NCBI GenBank assembly: GCA_017456605.1
Contig: JAFTJA010000014.1
Span: 1 to 64,000 of the forward strand
Direction of reading: 5' to 3'
DNA: 64,000 bases
From: Clostridia bacterium
GTDB lineage: Bacteria; Bacillota; Clostridia; Monoglobales; Monoglobaceae
Below the pieces are notes generated by a model that worked only from the letters and a program-made list of their open reading frames with translations, was not told where the DNA came from and searched no databases. How positions within the stretch are numbered: the first letter of the stretch is position 1; each line of letters starts with the position of its first letter. Below, one piece after another: positions 1 to 10,055 of this stretch. Made by a program: the position numbers and the translations under genes.

Positions 1-816
<816 letters not shown>

Positions 817-976
817 TTAATTATTTTATACAGGTTGTGATTGTACAAAATCACACAGAATATATTATAGCATATATCCTGTAGAATTTCAAATATATTT
901 TGAAAAAAAATTAAAAAAATTTGTTTTTTATATCATATTAGATAACAGTGTGCAGAATTTTGCAAAAATGCACAAA

Positions 977-1011
977 GAAACAGCACAACCAAAAGCGGTT
1001 GTGCTGTTTAA
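977..1011 (-). terminator. Intrinsic terminator of the rpsB-tsf operon
   Basis: A 12-bp perfect stem (979-990 with 997-1008) with loop AAAAGC lies 13 nt beyond the tsf stop codon. Read on the minus strand it is followed by a T-rich run (TTTCTTTG). Confidence 0.85.
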
Positions 1012-1023
1012 AAATCTTTAATA

Positions 1024-1935
1024 TTAGTTGCCTGCCATCTTTGCAACTTCTGCTGCAAAGTCGTCAACTCTCTTCTCTAAGCCTTCGCCTTTTTCAAGCC
1101 GTGAGAATTTAACAACTTCGATATCTGTACCGATTTCGTTTGCTACGTTCTTGAGGAACTTAGCAACTGTCAAATCGCCGTCCTTTACGTAAGGCTGTTC
1201 AACAAGACAAACTTCCTTGTAGAACTTCTGGATACGTCCAACAACCATTTTGTCAACGATTGCTTCGGGCTTACCTTCGTTGAGAGCCTGAGCCTTGAGG
1301 ATTTCTTTTTCCTTCTCAACAACATCGGCGGGAACTTCGTCACTCTTAACGTATTTGGGCATAACCGCTGCAATCTGCATAGCAACGTCTTTTGCTGCAG
1401 CGCGGAATGCGGGGTCATTAGCCTTTGACTCGTCACCGAGCTTGAAGTTTACGAGAACACCGATTCTGCCACCGCCGTGGATGTAAGCTTCGTTTACGCC
1501 TTCGTATCTTTCAAAACGACGGAGGTTCATATTTTCGCCGATTGTAGCGATTTTTTCTGTAAGAGCTTCACCAACAGTCTGGTCACCATAAAGCTTTTCA
1601 GCTTTGAGTGCTTCAACATCAGCGGGATTTGTGTTTGCAATACATTCAGCAACGTCAGCAACGAACTTCTGGAAATCAGCGTTCTTTGCAACGAAGTCTG
1701 TTTCTGTATTGATTTCAACAACAACACCAACGTTTCCGAAAACCATTGATGTAACAAGACCTTCAGCAGCAATTCTGCCGGCCTTTTTAGCTGCGGTTGC
1801 AAGACCTTTTTCTCTGAGGAACTCAACAGCCTTGTCCATATCACCATTGGTCTCAGTAAGAGCCTTTTTGCAGTCCATCATACCACAGTTTGTCATTTCT
1901 CTGAGAGTTTTAACATCTTGTGCAGTAAATGCCAT
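1024..1935 (-). CDS. tsf: Translation elongation factor Ts
   Basis: 303 residues, the usual length for the full-size bacterial protein. EF-Ts is the guanine-nucleotide exchange factor that recycles EF-Tu in the cytosol. The N-terminal UBA-like module (about 1-55) carries the family signature [18 protein letters not shown], and the core contains the TDFVAKN motif (about residues 80-86) that contacts EF-Tu. The gene follows rpsB by 35 bp and ends at a strong terminator, the conserved rpsB-tsf operon. The ATG start at 1935 has a weak upstream AGCGAG-type ribosome site. Nothing unusual in the protein. Confidence 0.98.
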   Translation of the reverse strand: MAFTAQDVKTLREMTNCGMMDCKKALTETNGDMDKAVEFLREKGLATAAKKAGRIAAEGLVTSMVFGNVGVVVEINTETDFVAKNADFQKFVADVAECIANTNPADVEALKAEKLYGDQTVGEALTEKIATIGENMNLRRFERYEGVNEAYIHGGGRIGVLVNFKLGDESKANDPAFRAAAKDVAMQIAAVMPKYVKSDEVPADVVEKEKEILKAQALNEGKPEAIVDKMVVGRIQKFYKEVCLVEQPYVKDGDLTVAKFLKNVANEIGTDIEVVKFSRLEKGEGLEKRVDDFAAEVAKMAGN

Positions 1936-1970
1936 AATATATTCACTCGCTTTCTAAAAAATAAAGTAGA

Positions 1971-2723
1971 TTATTCCTCAATCATATCAAGAGAAACTTC
2001 TTCTTGAGCTTCTTCTGTAGCAGCTTCAACAGTAACCTGTTCGCCCTGTCTGCCTTCAATGATAGCGTTTCCGATTGTTGAAACAATAAGTTTTACGGCA
2101 CGGATAGCATCGTCGTTTCCGGGGATGGGGAAGTCAGCTTCTTCAGGGTCACAGTTTGTATCCACGATAGCAATAACGGGGATACCGAGCTTGTGAGCTT
2201 CTGCGATAGCGTTCTTTTCTTTTCTTGGATCAACAACGAAGATTGCTGCAGGAAGGTCTTTCATTTCCTTGATACCGCCAAGGAACTTTTCAAGACGTTC
2301 TTCCTCAAGGTTGAGCTTGAGGACTTCTTTTTTGGGAAGAAGTTCCATTGTACCGTCTTCGTTCATTTTCTTGAGCTGATAAAGTCTGTCAATTCTTCTC
2401 TTGATTGTCTTAAAGTTTGTGAGCATACCGCCAAGCCATCTTGCATTAACATAGAACATACCTGTTCTTTCAGCTTCTTCGCGGATAGCGTCCTGAGCCT
2501 GCTTCTTTGTACCTACAAAAAGAACGTTTCCGCCTTCTGCTGCGATATCGCGAACAAAGTAGTAAGCTTCCTCAATTTTCTTTACAGTTTTCTGAAGATC
2601 GATAATATAGATACCGTTTCTTTCTGTAAAGATGTACTCCGCCATTTTAGGATTCCAACGGCGTGTCTGGTGTCCGAAATGAACACCTGCTTCAAGCAAT
2701 TGCTTCATTTGAATAACTCCCAT
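1971..2723 (-). CDS. rpsB: 30S ribosomal protein S2
   Basis: 250 residues. S2 is a late-binding protein of the small ribosomal subunit. The N-terminus [19 protein letters not shown] and the [12 protein letters not shown] block are the canonical S2 signatures, followed by [12 protein letters not shown] and the D-x-x-x-E-x-N-A-I-A-E-A region. The C-terminus is an acidic tail (about 230-250), common in Firmicutes. Start ATG at 2723 with GGAGGTG upstream; an ATG at codon 6 exists but S2 homologues begin before MKQLLEAG. First gene of the rpsB-tsf operon, transcribed from a promoter about 140 nt upstream. Confidence 0.98.
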   Translation of the reverse strand: MGVIQMKQLLEAGVHFGHQTRRWNPKMAEYIFTERNGIYIIDLQKTVKKIEEAYYFVRDIAAEGGNVLFVGTKKQAQDAIREEAERTGMFYVNARWLGGMLTNFKTIKRRIDRLYQLKKMNEDGTMELLPKKEVLKLNLEEERLEKFLGGIKEMKDLPAAIFVVDPRKEKNAIAEAHKLGIPVIAIVDTNCDPEEADFPIPGNDDAIRAVKLIVSTIGNAIIEGRQGEQVTVEAATEEAQEEVSLDMIEE

Positions 2724-2861
2724 GATTTTACACCTCCAAAAGTTTTACACCTCCACCATAGTCACCTTGCCGGGGAGCTGTCATGGGTATTCTAGCACCG
2801 CCCCGCCAATCGTATGATGTGCGTATTTTTATTTTTTGCTGACACCTGTGCAGATATCAAC
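2724..2861 (-). promoter_or_regulatory. Long rpsB leader with a duplicated ribosome-binding segment
   Basis: About 138 nt separate the predicted transcription start (near 2861) from the rpsB start codon. Just before the ATG the 12-nt segment GGAGGTGTAAAA occurs twice (complements of 2726-2737 and 2743-2754), giving two Shine-Dalgarno sequences 17 nt apart. Upstream is a GC-rich stretch (about 2755-2815) that can fold. S2 autoregulates through the rpsB leader in other bacteria; that this leader does so is inference. Confidence 0.5.
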
Positions 2862-2867
2862 TGATGT

Positions 2868-2896
2868 ATTATATCATCCAAAAACGCATTTGTCAA
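2868..2896 (-). promoter_or_regulatory. Promoter of rpsB-tsf
   Basis: On the minus strand TTGACA (2891-2896) and TATAAT (2868-2873) are separated by exactly 17 bp, with an extended -10 TGA immediately before TATAAT: a consensus sigma-A promoter. Confidence 0.9.
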
Positions 2897-2950
2897 TAAA
2901 AAAATGGAAAAAATAAAAGATAATTTTAACAAATAAAAGTTTGGTTTATG

Positions 2951-2979
2951 TTGATTTTTTTGTATGAATATGGTATACT
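2951..2979 (+). promoter_or_regulatory. Promoter of the rhamnulokinase-type gene
   Basis: TTGATT (2951-2956), 17 bp spacer, TATACT (2974-2979), with an extended -10 TGG just upstream. It is back to back with the rpsB promoter, the two -35 elements about 55 bp apart. Confidence 0.8.
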
Positions 2980-3032
2980 TTTTTTAATGATATTAAGTGC
3001 GTGACACTGTAATTACGGAAGAGGTGTGTATT

Positions 3033-4472
3033 TTGAAAAAAGTATTAGCTATTGACTTTGGTGCGTCGAGCGGAAGAGCAATCCTTGGCTCATTTGACGG
3101 CAAAAAAATCGAACTCACCGAAGTTCACAGATTTTCAAACGACCCAAATTATGAAAACGGCGAGCTTCGCTGGAATGCCACACAGTTGTTTGAAGAAATC
3201 AAAACAGGAATAAAAAAAGCAAACGAAATCGCTGATTTTGAGGCTATTGCCATTGATACGTGGGGTGTTGACTATGGTATAATCGGAAAAGACGGAAACC
3301 TTATTGCAAATCCTTACAACTATCGTGACTCAAGAACAGACAATGCTCCCCAAGAAGCTTTCAAGGTTATTCCTGAAAAAGAGCTTTACAATATGACGGG
3401 TATTCAGGTTATGAATTTCAATACACTTTTTCAGCTTATGGTTGAAAAGGATATTGACAAGGCAGAAACAATCCTTATGATGCCTGACCTTTTTGGTTAT
3501 ATGCTGACCGGTGAAAAATACTGTGAAAGCACAATTTGTTCAACATCACATATGTTTGACCAGAAAAAGTGTGACTGGAACTGGGAAGTGATTGACAGAT
3601 TTGGTTTCCCGCGAAGCATTTTCCCAACCGTTGTGAAAGCAGGAACCATCGTAGGAACAATGAAGAAAGAACTTGCCGATGAGCTTGGAGTTGAGCCCAA
3701 AGAAGTCATCGCAATCGGCGCTCATGATACAGCAAGTGCTGTTGCTGCTGTTCCATCTACCGAAAAAGATTTTATTTTCATTTCTTGTGGAACATGGTCG
3801 CTTTTTGGAACTGTTACAGATGAGCCTGTACTTACCGACCTTTCAAACAAATATAACATCACAAATGAATATAGCGTTGATGGAAAGATAAGGTTCCTTC
3901 GGAACATCATCGGCCTCTGGCTTATTCAGGAGGCAAAGCGTCAGTTTGTGAAAGACGGAAAGAACTACAGCTATGGTGATATGGAAGAGCTTGCACTTAA
4001 ATCAGAGCCTTTCAAATATCTTATTGACCCCGATGACCCGGTGTTTGTTCCTCCGGGCGGTATGCTTGACAGAATTTGCGATTACTGCGAAAAAACAGGT
4101 CAGGGCAGACCCCAGACAGACGGCGAAATAGTGAGATGCATTTATGAAAGCATTGCGCTCAAATACAGAAACTCTTTCGAAAAGATTGCTGAGTGCACAG
4201 GAAAAGAATATAAGGCAATACATATGGTAGGCGGCGGTACAAAAGACAAGCTTCTTTGCCAGATGACAGCAAATTCAACCGGTGCAAAGGTTATTGCAGG
4301 ACCGATTGAAGCCACTGCACTTGGGAACATCGCAGTTCAGCTTTATGCAAAGGGCTATATTGATGACCTCACCGATGTGATTATGAACTCGGCTGAAATA
4401 AAAGAGTATATGCCCAAAGATGAAGACATGTGGGATGAAGCATATAAGAAATTTAAAAATATAATAAGTTAA
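3033..4472 (+). CDS. rhaB: Rhamnulokinase-type FGGY carbohydrate kinase
   Basis: 479 residues from the TTG at 3033, chosen because GAGGTG lies 6 nt upstream and homologues begin (M)KKVLAIDFGASSGR; an upstream GTG at 2997 lacks a ribosome site. The N-terminal FGGY domain shows the phosphate-1 motif DFGASSGRA and the IDTWGVDYG block; the second domain has IAIGAHDTASAVAAVP, holding the catalytic Asp, and the adenosine motif HMVGGGTKDKLL. RhaB phosphorylates L-rhamnulose in L-rhamnose catabolism. There is no rhaA or rhaD nearby, but an L-fucose isomerase lies 3.6 kb downstream on the other strand, so L-fuculose is a possible alternative substrate (inference). Followed directly by a terminator, so transcribed alone. 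Confidence 0.88.
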   Translation: MKKVLAIDFGASSGRAILGSFDGKKIELTEVHRFSNDPNYENGELRWNATQLFEEIKTGIKKANEIADFEAIAIDTWGVDYGIIGKDGNLIANPYNYRDSRTDNAPQEAFKVIPEKELYNMTGIQVMNFNTLFQLMVEKDIDKAETILMMPDLFGYMLTGEKYCESTICSTSHMFDQKKCDWNWEVIDRFGFPRSIFPTVVKAGTIVGTMKKELADELGVEPKEVIAIGAHDTASAVAAVPSTEKDFIFISCGTWSLFGTVTDEPVLTDLSNKYNITNEYSVDGKIRFLRNIIGLWLIQEAKRQFVKDGKNYSYGDMEELALKSEPFKYLIDPDDPVFVPPGGMLDRICDYCEKTGQGRPQTDGEIVRCIYESIALKYRNSFEKIAECTGKEYKAIHMVGGGTKDKLLCQMTANSTGAKVIAGPIEATALGNIAVQLYAKGYIDDLTDVIMNSAEIKEYMPKDEDMWDEAYKKFKNIIS

Positions 4473-4481
4473 AATTGTCCC

Positions 4482-4511
4482 AAAGCCCGCTTCGAAGAAG
4501 TGGGCTTTTTG
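4482..4511 (+). terminator. Intrinsic terminator after rhaB
   Basis: AAAGCCC pairs with GGGCTTT (extended by GCTT/AAGT) across a short loop and runs into TTTTT; 9 nt after the stop codon. Confidence 0.85.
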
Positions 4512-4534
4512 TTCATTTTTAAAATAAAAGTACC

Positions 4535-4563
4535 TTGACATGGGTATAAAAAATTTATATAAT
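4535..4563 (+). promoter_or_regulatory. Promoter upstream of the YitT-family gene
   Basis: TTGACA (4535-4540), 17 bp, TATAAT (4558-4563): full consensus. Predicted start near 4570 leaves a leader of about 60 nt. Confidence 0.9.
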
Positions 4564-4633
4564 AACAGGGTGCAATTGTTAACGCTAATTACAATAAAAT
4601 GGGGTAAATAAATTATATTTAGGGATTGATATA

Positions 4634-5482
4634 ATGAAAAAAACAGATGCGGTCAAACGGTTTTTTTTGATGAGCCTTGGTTGTATATTATTGTCCGTTG
4701 GGGTTTATTTTTTTAAAATTCCAAACGGTTTTGCCACTGGCGGTGTCAGCGGTATAGGTACCGTGCTTGGCAAAGTTACACCGATTTCTCCAGGTACTTG
4801 GATTTGGATTATAAATGCATTTTTGTTGGTTGTAGGATTTATATTTTTGGGCAAAGAAAACGGGATAAAAACTGTTTATTGCAGTATGCTTTATTCTGCA
4901 GTTACATATTTGCTTGAATGGATTGTACCAATTGATGCACCGCTTTCAAATCAGCCTCTTCTTGAACTTGTTTATGCTATGATGCTTACGTCAATCGGTT
5001 CGGCATTTATTTTTAACAGCGGAGCTTCTTCCGGCGGTACTGATATTACTGCTTTGATTTTGAAAAAATATACTGATATTGACGTAGGAAAAGCTTTGCT
5101 GGCCGTAGATTTTCTGATTGCTGCCAGCTCGTTCTTTGTTTTTAATATCCAGGCGGGTCTGTTTTCGCTTTTGGGACTTTTTGCAAAGGCGTTTTTGGTT
5201 GACAGCGTGATTGAAAATCTGAATACCTGCAAATATTTTGTTGTTATCACTTCAAAACGTGATGCAATAACAGAGTATATTATAAAAACTCTGCACCATG
5301 GCGTTACGGTCAATTCGGTTGTGGGCGAATATACAAGAGAAGAAAAAACAATGATTCACACAGTTTGCAAGAGGTCTGAAGCTATAAAGCTGCGTAATCA
5401 TATAAAGGAAGTAGACCCCCAAGCCTTCATAATTATAACTACCAGCAGTGAAATCATAGGGCGCGGATTTAGGAGCATATAA
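4634..5482 (+). CDS. YitT family membrane protein (DUF161 + DUF2179)
   Basis: 282 residues. Five to six hydrophobic segments occupy roughly residues 10-185, with the family's glycine-rich stretch F-A-T-G-G-V-S-G-I-G-T-V after the first segment and F-N-S-G-A-S-S-G-G-T-D-I after the third. A soluble C-terminal domain (about 195-280) corresponds to DUF2179. The length matches B. subtilis YitT/YvjA relatives. The family's transport substrate is not established, so no function is assigned. It is the first gene of a unit with a DMT transporter (30 nt downstream) and a GH3 enzyme; its ATG at 4634 has an AGGG ribosome site. Confidence 0.9.
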   Translation: MKKTDAVKRFFLMSLGCILLSVGVYFFKIPNGFATGGVSGIGTVLGKVTPISPGTWIWIINAFLLVVGFIFLGKENGIKTVYCSMLYSAVTYLLEWIVPIDAPLSNQPLLELVYAMMLTSIGSAFIFNSGASSGGTDITALILKKYTDIDVGKALLAVDFLIAASSFFVFNIQAGLFSLLGLFAKAFLVDSVIENLNTCKYFVVITSKRDAITEYIIKTLHHGVTVNSVVGEYTREEKTMIHTVCKRSEAIKLRNHIKEVDPQAFIIITTSSEIIGRGFRSI

Positions 5483-5512
5483 CAAGGAGCGTTTAAAGGA
5501 GAGAAGATAAAA

Positions 5513-6403
5513 ATGAAAAAAACATACTTGTTTGCTGGAATATCTATTTTTTTCTGGTCAACTGTTGCTGTTACTACAAAGCTGCTGTTGGGAGCATATG
5601 ATAATATACAGGTGCTTTGGGCAAGTGTTTTCTTTGCAGGGGCATCGCTGGTTGTTTTCAATGTAGCAACGGGAAACATAAAAAAGATTAAAAGTTACAC
5701 GGCAAAAGACTATTTTATTTCGATGCTGATTGGTCTTCCGGGCACGTTTTTTTATTACATATTTTATTATGCGGGAGCGGATATGATGCTTGCGTCACAA
5801 GCGTTCATTATAAATTATCTGTGGCCCATAATGAGCGTTTTGTTTGCCTGCATTATTCTTAAAGAAAAAATGACTGTCCGCAAGGTCGTAGCAATCGCTA
5901 TGTCGTTTTTTGGCGTGGTGGTTGTGACAAGCGGCGAGCTTTTGCATTTCAACAAAGTCACTCTTCTCGGTGCACTGTTTTGTGTGTTTGGTGCGGTTTC
6001 ATACGGTATATTTACTGCGCTCAACCAAAAAAAGCATTATGACAAAAGCATAACCATGATGATAAGCTATGCGGCTACGTTCGTTTTGACCACGGTGCTG
6101 AATGCAGCAAAGGGCGACTTGTTTGTGCCAAGCCTTGGACAGACTTTGGGCTTTGCGTGGAATGGTATATTTACCATGGCAATAGCAAATACGCTGTGGG
6201 TGATTGCCCTTGGCAAAGGAAAGACGGCAAAGGTGTCAAACCTTGCTTATATAACACCGTTTTTGTCTTTGGTGTGGACCGGACTTATTCTCAAGGAAGA
6301 ATTGAGTATTTTTTCAGTGATAGGACTGGTAATAATTGTATCGGGAATATTCATTCAGCTTAAAGAAAAGGCTGAGCCAAAACATAGTTTAAAAATCAAA
6401 TAA
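5513..6403 (+). CDS. EamA/DMT-family transporter
   Basis: 296 residues with ten predicted membrane helices arranged as two EamA repeats (about 1-140 and 150-288). The second repeat ends with the usual L-K-E-E-L pattern before the last helix, and the first has the matching L-K-E-K-M. Drug/metabolite-type carriers export or import amino acids, nucleosides or sugars; the substrate here cannot be read from sequence. ATG at 5513 with AAAGGAGAGAAG upstream. It lies 30 nt after the YitT gene and 28 nt before the GH3 gene, so the three genes are probably cotranscribed. Confidence 0.9.
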   Translation: MKKTYLFAGISIFFWSTVAVTTKLLLGAYDNIQVLWASVFFAGASLVVFNVATGNIKKIKSYTAKDYFISMLIGLPGTFFYYIFYYAGADMMLASQAFIINYLWPIMSVLFACIILKEKMTVRKVVAIAMSFFGVVVVTSGELLHFNKVTLLGALFCVFGAVSYGIFTALNQKKHYDKSITMMISYAATFVLTTVLNAAKGDLFVPSLGQTLGFAWNGIFTMAIANTLWVIALGKGKTAKVSNLAYITPFLSLVWTGLILKEELSIFSVIGLVIIVSGIFIQLKEKAEPKHSLKIK

Positions 6404-6431
6404 AATTTCAAAATAAAAGGGGAGTATCAAA

Positions 6432-8036
6432 ATGAAAGAACTACGACTTGAAGATTTGTCGGTCAAACAAAAGCTTGGTATGGTAATGGTGGGAATTATC
6501 AGACCAATAAGATGCGAAGACAAGTACGAAACGTTTGATGAAAACGTTGAATTTGTACTTGACCTCATCCGCAATCATTCCCTTGGTGCTGTATGGATGC
6601 CGCCCAGTGTTTCAAAAATGTATCCGGGACTGATGGAAAGAATTCAGGAAACTGCAGACTACCCCATTGTGATGTTTACAGATGCAGAAAGTGGTCTTGG
6701 CGACCATTTGATTGGCCGTCACAACGCACTTGGCATTGCAGACAGCGAAGAGCTTGCCTACATATTCGGTAAGGTTACAGGCGTTACTGCAAAAAAAATG
6801 GGCTACAACACAGTTTGTGACCCGGTTGTTGATATGCAAAATGATTGGGTTGCTTGCGGAGGTAACAGCCGAAGTATAGGCGGTGATAAGGAAAGAGTTG
6901 CAAGTCTTTCTATTGCTGTGGCAAAGGGACTTCGTGATGCAGGTGTTTTGTCTGTTGCAAAGCATTATCCCAGCCCCGGCGGAAGTAAAATTGACAGCCA
7001 TATGGCAGAGGGCTCGCACCTTGAGACAAAAGAAGAACTGCTTGACTATAATTTGTATCCTTATTTGCAGCTTATAAAAGAAGACTTGATTGATGGAATT
7101 ATGGCAGGTCACTCAAAGCTTGAAAATATTGACCCTGACTTCCCCACAACAGTTTCAAAGAAAGTGCTTGACATCATTCGTGAACAGGGTTTCAAGGGAT
7201 TTTTCGTGACAGATGCCCTTGATATGATGGGCTTAAAGGCAAAATTCGGCGACACTGATGTAAAGGGCATGTGTGTTGAGGCAGGAAATGAATTTATTCT
7301 CCCTTGGTTCTCTGCAAGAAAGGCATATCATGACCTTTGTGATTGCTATGAAAAGGGTATAATTTCGGATGCACGTCTTGACGAAGCAGTAGAGAGAGTC
7401 CTTGAGGCTCAGCACAAAGTTGCGACAAGACAGGCAAAATTCACTGAAATCACCGCTGAAGATATTGAAAAGTTTAATTTGATTAACAAGAATTCAATCT
7501 ATGCACGTACCGATGAAGGACTTTTGACATCAATTCCCCGTGATGGCAAGCACTTCTTTGCAATGCTTGTAAGAAACGAAACAGATATAGCTGATGACGG
7601 CAAGGTTTCTGTTGACACATTCACAAACGGCTGGTACTTCCCGGCTAAAATTCAAAAGAAAATTGAGGAGTTTTTCCCCAATTCGACAGTTCGTGCAATC
7701 AGCCAGTTCCCCACACCAAACCAGAACATGGACGTGCTTCAGGATTCACTTGACTATGACGATGTTATCTTTATCACATTTGCAGAGGCTCCGGCTTATG
7801 CGGGCAGTGACCATTTGACCCACAGAATTGTGGCTCTTATGAACGCAATGCAGATTACAAACAGAATTTCAACAGTAGTTCATTTTGGCAACCCATATGT
7901 TCTTGAAGAACTTTCACATATCCCGAGAATTCTGGTTGGCGGAATTTCGACAGACAGCATTGATGCAGGTCTTGAAGTTCTGGCAGGCAATTATCCGGCA
8001 AAGGGCAAGCTTCTTTATGATGTAAAATTTCAGTGA
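6432..8036 (+). CDS. Glycoside hydrolase family 3 protein (NagZ-like), cytosolic
   Basis: 534 residues without signal peptide or membrane segment, so intracellular. The GH3 TIM-barrel occupies about 1-340. The motif KHYPSPGG (near 177) followed by D-S-H corresponds to the KHFPGHG...H acid/base segment of beta-N-acetylhexosaminidases, and VTDALDMMG (D261) to the catalytic-nucleophile motif. The C-terminal 190 residues form a second alpha/beta domain as in two-domain GH3/NagZ proteins of Firmicutes. Substrate may be an N-acetylglucosaminide, possibly a muropeptide, but PG instead of PGHG in the signature makes the exact specificity uncertain. ATG at 6432 behind AAAGGGGAG; ends at a bidirectional terminator. 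Confidence 0.85.
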   Translation: MKELRLEDLSVKQKLGMVMVGIIRPIRCEDKYETFDENVEFVLDLIRNHSLGAVWMPPSVSKMYPGLMERIQETADYPIVMFTDAESGLGDHLIGRHNALGIADSEELAYIFGKVTGVTAKKMGYNTVCDPVVDMQNDWVACGGNSRSIGGDKERVASLSIAVAKGLRDAGVLSVAKHYPSPGGSKIDSHMAEGSHLETKEELLDYNLYPYLQLIKEDLIDGIMAGHSKLENIDPDFPTTVSKKVLDIIREQGFKGFFVTDALDMMGLKAKFGDTDVKGMCVEAGNEFILPWFSARKAYHDLCDCYEKGIISDARLDEAVERVLEAQHKVATRQAKFTEITAEDIEKFNLINKNSIYARTDEGLLTSIPRDGKHFFAMLVRNETDIADDGKVSVDTFTNGWYFPAKIQKKIEEFFPNSTVRAISQFPTPNQNMDVLQDSLDYDDVIFITFAEAPAYAGSDHLTHRIVALMNAMQITNRISTVVHFGNPYVLEELSHIPRILVGGISTDSIDAGLEVLAGNYPAKGKLLYDVKFQ

Positions 8037-8058
8037 TTTAAAAACGATTACCAAAACT

Positions 8059-8092
8059 AAAACCCGACATTACGAAAGTGATGTCGGGTTTT
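8059..8092. terminator. Bidirectional terminator between the GH3 gene and fucI
   Basis: A 12-bp stem (8059-8070 with 8081-8092) centred on ACCCGACAT, flanked by A-run and T-run, serving the convergent genes on both sides. Confidence 0.9.
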
Positions 8093-8114
8093 ATCTTATT
8101 TTTTGATATAACAA

Positions 8115-9917
8115 TTATCTTATGTTCTTATACATAGGACCATAAGTCTGACAAGCACGATAGTCCTGACCTTCTTTGTCCATACCAAATGCATTCCAGC
8201 TGGCGGGTCTGAAGATTTTTTCTTCAGGAACGTTGTGCATACAAACGGGAATTCTGAGGATTGAACAAAGAGTGATAAGGTCTGCACCAATGTGACCATA
8301 GCTGATTGCACCGTGGTTTGCACCCCAGTTGTTCATAACATCATATGCGGTTTTGAATGCGCCCTCGCCGGTTATTCTTGGAGCAAACCATGTGCAGGGC
8401 CATGTATAGTCTGTTCTTGCCCAGAGCTTGTCTGAAACTTCATCGGGGAGATTGATTGTCCAGCCTTCTGCAATCTGGAGAACGGGACCAAGACCTTTGA
8501 CAAGATTAAGCCTTATCATTGTTGCAGGCATTTCGGCTCTTGTCAAAAATCTTGAAGAATAACCGCCGCCGCGGAAATAGCCAAGATCTGCCATATTCCA
8601 TGTGGTAGCTTTCATAACTGCATCGCAGTCAGCGTCGGTCATATCATACCATTCTTTCATAACGCCGTTGCCGTTCTCGTCTTTGACCTCACCGCAGGCA
8701 TCAAGACAGCAAGCACCTGAATTGATAAGGTGAATGAAACCGTCAGCTTCTTTTGCCTTGCCTGTGATTTCATAGCCGGTTGTGCGTTTTACGGCGTCAC
8801 CGCTCCAGTATGTTCTTACGTCAGCGAACATCTGCGCTCTGTTTGTGAGAAGCTTTCCAAAAAGCATACCAAGGCCATTGAGTACGTCGTTTTCTGTTGC
8901 AAGTATGTATGGTTCTCTTGCTCCGTTCCAGTCAAAGGATGTGTTGAGCATTGCTTCGGGGAAGTCACAGTTGGGATAAAAGTCTGTCCACTGTCTTTGA
9001 CCCTGGAAACCCGCTGCAATTGCGTTGTGGCCAACCATTTCTTCTTCACAACCTTCGGGAAGGTTGGGGTTGCCGTTCATAAGGTCTTTTATGATACAAG
9101 CCATTTTTACCACAAATTCAAATTGTTCTTCTTTTTCTTTGTCAGTTCTCTGCATATCTTCAGGGTTCTTGTCAAAGCCGATATTGCATTTTTCCTTAGC
9201 CCACTTAAGTGCCTTCTGGAATTCAGCCTCGTCATAGATGCCCTCGCTCATTCTTCTGATGACTTCAACCTCGTCAACAGATTCAACTCTCATACCGAAG
9301 TAGTCTTCGATAAATGCAGTGTCAATGATTGAACCGCCAATACCCATACAGATTGAACCAATCTGGAGATATGACTTGCCGCGCATGGTAGCAGCAGCAA
9401 CAGCCGCACGACCAAATCTGAGAAGCTTTTCTTCAACGTCTGCAGGAATAGAAGTGTCAGTGAGGTCCTGAACGTCGTGCCCGTAGATGCCGAAGGCAGG
9501 AAGACCTTTCTGCGCGTGTGATGCAAGAACCGCAGCAAGATAAACAGCGCCGGGTCTTTCTGTGCCGTTGAAACCCCAAACACCTTTGATGGTCATGGGG
9601 TCCATATCCATTGTTTCTGAGCCGTAGCACCAGCAGGGAGTAACGGTAAGAGTAATGTCAACGCCTTCCTTTTTGAACTTGTCTGCACAAGCAGCAGCTT
9701 CTGCAACACGACCGATGGTAGTGTCAGCGATAACAACCTTTACAGGTTCACCATTTGAATATTTGAGATTTTCTTCGAACAACTTTGCGGCATTTTTTGC
9801 CATAGTCATTGTTTGGACCTCAAGGGATTCACGCACCTTGAGAGGTCCGCGACGTCCGTCGATAGTGGGACGGATACCAATTACGGGATAATCTCCAATG
9901 AGTCTTGATTTTGCCAT
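8115..9917 (-). CDS. fucI: L-fucose isomerase
   Basis: 600 residues, the family's normal length (about 590). FucI interconverts L-fucose and L-fuculose (also D-arabinose/D-ribulose) with Mn2+ in the cytosol. The N-terminus has [19 protein letters not shown] and [12 protein letters not shown], typical of FucI. Catalytic Glu and Asp fall in ATENDVLNG (E342) and FADVRTYW (D366); the 24-residue spacing equals that of E. coli E337/D361. Start ATG at 9917 with GGAGGAA upstream. No fuculokinase or fuculose-phosphate aldolase is adjacent; the rhaB-like kinase nearby may supply the next step (inference). An AraC regulator is divergently transcribed 138 bp away and is the obvious candidate regulator. 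Confidence 0.96.
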   Translation of the reverse strand: MAKSRLIGDYPVIGIRPTIDGRRGPLKVRESLEVQTMTMAKNAAKLFEENLKYSNGEPVKVVIADTTIGRVAEAAACADKFKKEGVDITLTVTPCWCYGSETMDMDPMTIKGVWGFNGTERPGAVYLAAVLASHAQKGLPAFGIYGHDVQDLTDTSIPADVEEKLLRFGRAAVAAATMRGKSYLQIGSICMGIGGSIIDTAFIEDYFGMRVESVDEVEVIRRMSEGIYDEAEFQKALKWAKEKCNIGFDKNPEDMQRTDKEKEEQFEFVVKMACIIKDLMNGNPNLPEGCEEEMVGHNAIAAGFQGQRQWTDFYPNCDFPEAMLNTSFDWNGAREPYILATENDVLNGLGMLFGKLLTNRAQMFADVRTYWSGDAVKRTTGYEITGKAKEADGFIHLINSGACCLDACGEVKDENGNGVMKEWYDMTDADCDAVMKATTWNMADLGYFRGGGYSSRFLTRAEMPATMIRLNLVKGLGPVLQIAEGWTINLPDEVSDKLWARTDYTWPCTWFAPRITGEGAFKTAYDVMNNWGANHGAISYGHIGADLITLCSILRIPVCMHNVPEEKIFRPASWNAFGMDKEGQDYRACQTYGPMYKNIR

Positions 9918-9974
9918 AATAAAATTCCTCCAAGTATATATTCTAAAATATTTACACTAAATATAATTATATAC

Positions 9975-10004
9975 TTGCAAAAACCAAAATACTTGTGTTA
10001 TAAT
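9975..10004 (+). promoter_or_regulatory. Promoter of the AraC-family regulator gene
   Basis: TTGCAA (9975-9980), 18 bp, TATAAT (9999-10004) with extended -10 TGT. The fucI promoter must overlap this interval on the other strand; a TATAAT on the minus strand lies at 9966-9971 but I see no good -35 for it, consistent with activator dependence. Confidence 0.75.
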
Positions 10005-10055
10005 AGAAAAAAAAAGAAATAATTGTAATAATATTCGCGTGTTGGAGAAAAAAAT

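Noticed and set aside
837..854. Rex (NADH-responsive) operator upstream of PFOR
   Set aside because: TTGTGA and TCACA half-sites are separated by 10 nt, while Rex sites have 6; kept only as a generic inverted repeat.
8730..9332. Plus-strand open frame of 200 codons opposite fucI
   Set aside because: Antisense to conserved fucI codons, no ribosome site and no similarity to a known family.
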